In this document: positions 5,316 through 6,488 of the stretch, piece by piece
Numbering within the stretch: the first letter of the stretch is position 1
Layout of the letters: each line of letters starts with the position of its first letter
Assembly: GCA_937897665.1 (NCBI GenBank)
Contig: CALCPB010000306.1
Coordinates: 1 to 6,488 of the forward strand
From: an uncultured Halomicronema sp.
GTDB lineage: Bacteria > Cyanobacteriota > Cyanobacteriia > Phormidesmidales > Phormidesmidaceae
Direction: 5' to 3'
DNA: 6,488 bases
The notes under the pieces: generated by a model
Databases searched by the model: none
Seen by the model: only the letters and a program-made list of their open reading frames with translations
Told to the model about the DNA's origin: nothing
Program-made: the position numbers and the translations under genes

Positions 5316-6308
5316 ATGGAAATTCAAACTTTCAGAGGCATTCAGATACAAGAAACCAATGATTATATGACGCTCGTTCGAGCGCCTGTTGAATCAGTGG
5401 CAACGATGCTGAATCAGGTTAAAAACCCTATAGATTGGCTTCAAGACGTTTATCTTCAGCCAATAGAGACTCATTCTCGAGGTCTAATTGCTCTTCAATT
5501 TCGTGGTCATGCCTGGTCAATCATTCACGAATTGAATTTTTGGCAGTATTCAGACTATGAGCCAGATGCCCAGTCGTTATCGCTGGCCCTAAATACTTGT
5601 GGCGTGTACTACTACATCAGTGACACGGCTTATGAACTGATATACGCCTTATACGATGAGGGCAAATGCAGTGAAAAGATGATATTTCGCGATAATGAGG
5701 AATTTCACTTTGAGTCACAAATAAGGCCTTTAACAAAAGCAGATATTCGTTCTCCCAACGGTTTCGCAGATGACTTTTTCAGAGAACAAGACATTTATAT
5801 TCCTTCACTCTCTTTTTCTACATCTCGACTTATGACCAGAGTTACTGACCAACTAACTCTTCTGGAATTTTGGGGAGTAGCCCCTAATTCTTTGGAAGCG
5901 GTAAAGTTCGAAAAACAAGATTTCGAACGAGTTGATTATTTGATTTTAAAAAAAGGAAAAAACTCTGTTCCCACCAATAGAGAATTGGCAGTTTCTCAGC
6001 ATTTGCATGAATATCAAGGTGTAGAACAAGATGAAGGACAAGCCCCAGGCTTTTTTAATAGAGGTTCTGAATTGCAGCAGGCGGGGCAGCATCAAGACGC
6101 TGTTGATGCATTCAGCGAAGCCATTCGTCTGCGCTCAGACTACGCTGAAGCTTACGTTGGCCGTGCAACTTCCTATGCAGCGTTGAGAGATTTTCAAGGA
6201 GCAATGGGAGACTTTAATAAACTTGCTGATATTGCGGAAAGGACAGGAAATCTCGAAAGCGTGAAGCGCGTTGAAGCGGCCATTAACCATTATCGATATT
6301 CGTATTAA
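5316..6308 (+). CDS. Unknown AT-rich protein with C-terminal TPR repeats
   Basis: I cannot name this 330-aa protein. Residues 1-235 form an unrecognised mixed alpha/beta domain. Possibly conserved features are YMTLVRAPVESVATMLNQV, the LQFRGHAWSIIHELNF segment, GVYYYISDTAYELIYALY and DFFREQDIYIPSLSFS. Residues about 244-312 hold two TPR units (FFNRGSELQQAGQHQDAVDA, then YVGRATSYAALRDFQGAMGD), suggesting a protein-binding tail. No signal peptide or membrane helix is seen. The frame is open from an ATG at 5241 overlapping the chorismate lyase stop, but those 25 extra residues look non-domain-like, so I chose the ATG at 5316; neither start has a clear ribosome site. The N-terminal coding part is about 35-40% GC in sampled stretches against about 55% for the TPR part and the neighbours. 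This suggests recent acquisition or a fusion. It is probably not part of the TIR module, being on the other strand. Confidence 0.8.
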   Translation: MEIQTFRGIQIQETNDYMTLVRAPVESVATMLNQVKNPIDWLQDVYLQPIETHSRGLIALQFRGHAWSIIHELNFWQYSDYEPDAQSLSLALNTCGVYYYISDTAYELIYALYDEGKCSEKMIFRDNEEFHFESQIRPLTKADIRSPNGFADDFFREQDIYIPSLSFSTSRLMTRVTDQLTLLEFWGVAPNSLEAVKFEKQDFERVDYLILKKGKNSVPTNRELAVSQHLHEYQGVEQDEGQAPGFFNRGSELQQAGQHQDAVDAFSEAIRLRSDYAEAYVGRATSYAALRDFQGAMGDFNKLADIAERTGNLESVKRVEAAINHYRYSY

Positions 6309-6317
6309 TGTGCTTGA

Positions 6318-6330
6318 CGATCGCGATCGC
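6318..6330. repeat. HIP1 site within a 12-bp palindrome between convergent genes
   Basis: CGATCGCGATCG (6318-6329) is a perfect palindrome and contains, with the next base, the cyanobacterial HIP1 octamer GCGATCGC (6323-6330). Other HIP1 copies in this window start at 874, 1099, 3147 and 3810. There are none between 3818 and 6322. This copy fills most of the 31-base gap between the stop codons of two convergent genes. No T-run terminator is visible in the gap. Confidence 0.85.
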
Positions 6331-6339
6331 CCCAGCCCT

Positions 6340-6488
6340 TTAACGCAAACCGATGTCGGCCATGAGCTGCCAATGCTTCTTAACCGGCACCAACGTGTTG
6401 GCGGTGATGAAGCCGCTAGCGGCCACAGCGGGTAGGCCAATGCCGGGAAACGTCGAGTCGCCGCGGCACGACAGCCCGTCAATCGGGG
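6340..6488 (-). CDS. C-terminal fragment of a CrtI/CRTISO-type carotenoid desaturase/isomerase
   Basis: Only the last 48 codons and the TAA stop (6342-6340) lie in the window; the rest continues beyond the right edge. The fragment contains GDSTFPG and GLPAVAASG (residues 9-25 of the fragment), the C-terminal FAD-contact signature of the phytoene desaturase / carotenoid isomerase family. It ends ITANTLVPVKKHWQLMADIGLR. The enzyme would act on carotenoids at the membrane using FAD. The AVAASG form fits a cyanobacterial CrtD-like or CRTISO-like enzyme better than a CrtP-type one, but the exact substrate cannot be decided from 48 residues. Slightly odd residues are R in SCRGDS and I in FPGIG, where V and Q are commoner. 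Confidence 0.75.
   Translation of the reverse strand, partial: PIDGLSCRGDSTFPGIGLPAVAASGFITANTLVPVKKHWQLMADIGLR

Noticed and set aside
6135..6482. Minus-strand frame 6135-6482 as a gene
   Set aside because: It overlaps both the TPR gene and the carotenoid enzyme end; the adjacent minus frame ending at 6340 carries the clear GDSTFPG...GLPAVAASG signature.

Overview
The window looks like cyanobacterial chromosome. It carries five copies of the HIP1 octamer GCGATCGC (starting at 874, 1099, 3147, 3810 and 6323), which is highly over-represented in many cyanobacteria. It also holds a plastoquinone-type chorismate lyase, the end of a carotenoid desaturase/isomerase-type enzyme, and a large TIR-WD40 protein whose architecture is typical of filamentous or Leptolyngbya-like cyanobacteria. 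The genus cannot be fixed from this sequence alone.

Layout. On the minus strand, bases 46-3204 (possibly to 3282) encode a protein of about 1050 residues. Its order is a winged-helix-like domain, a TIR domain, a charged linker, one hydrophobic helix, fourteen WD40 repeats (two seven-bladed propellers) and a short two-cysteine tail. Upstream of it on the same strand, 3382-4161 encodes a stand-alone LSDAT/SLOG-type protein, the fold of the TRPM N-terminal region. A 456-base intergenic region (4162-4617) follows, rich in short inverted repeats, with a nested stem of about 20 bp at its centre. On the plus strand come a chorismate lyase (4618-5244, TTG start) and an AT-rich gene of unknown function with C-terminal TPR repeats (5316-6308). 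At the right edge, on the minus strand, are the last 48 codons of a CrtI/CRTISO-family FAD enzyme (6340 to beyond the window).

Working together. The most interesting pair is TIR-WD40 plus LSDAT/SLOG. TIR domains with the catalytic glutamate make ADP-ribose-type nucleotides from NAD, and SLOG domains are known sensors of such nucleotides (ThsA in Thoeris; the related TRPM2 N-terminal region binds ADP-ribose). Two adjacent co-directional genes of these classes suggest an undescribed NAD-derived signalling or defence module. No obvious toxin domain is fused to the SLOG protein, and the gap between the genes (99-177 bp) leaves co-transcription unproven. The chorismate lyase and the carotenoid enzyme are ordinary core metabolism. 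The AT-rich TPR gene looks like an accessory insertion between them.
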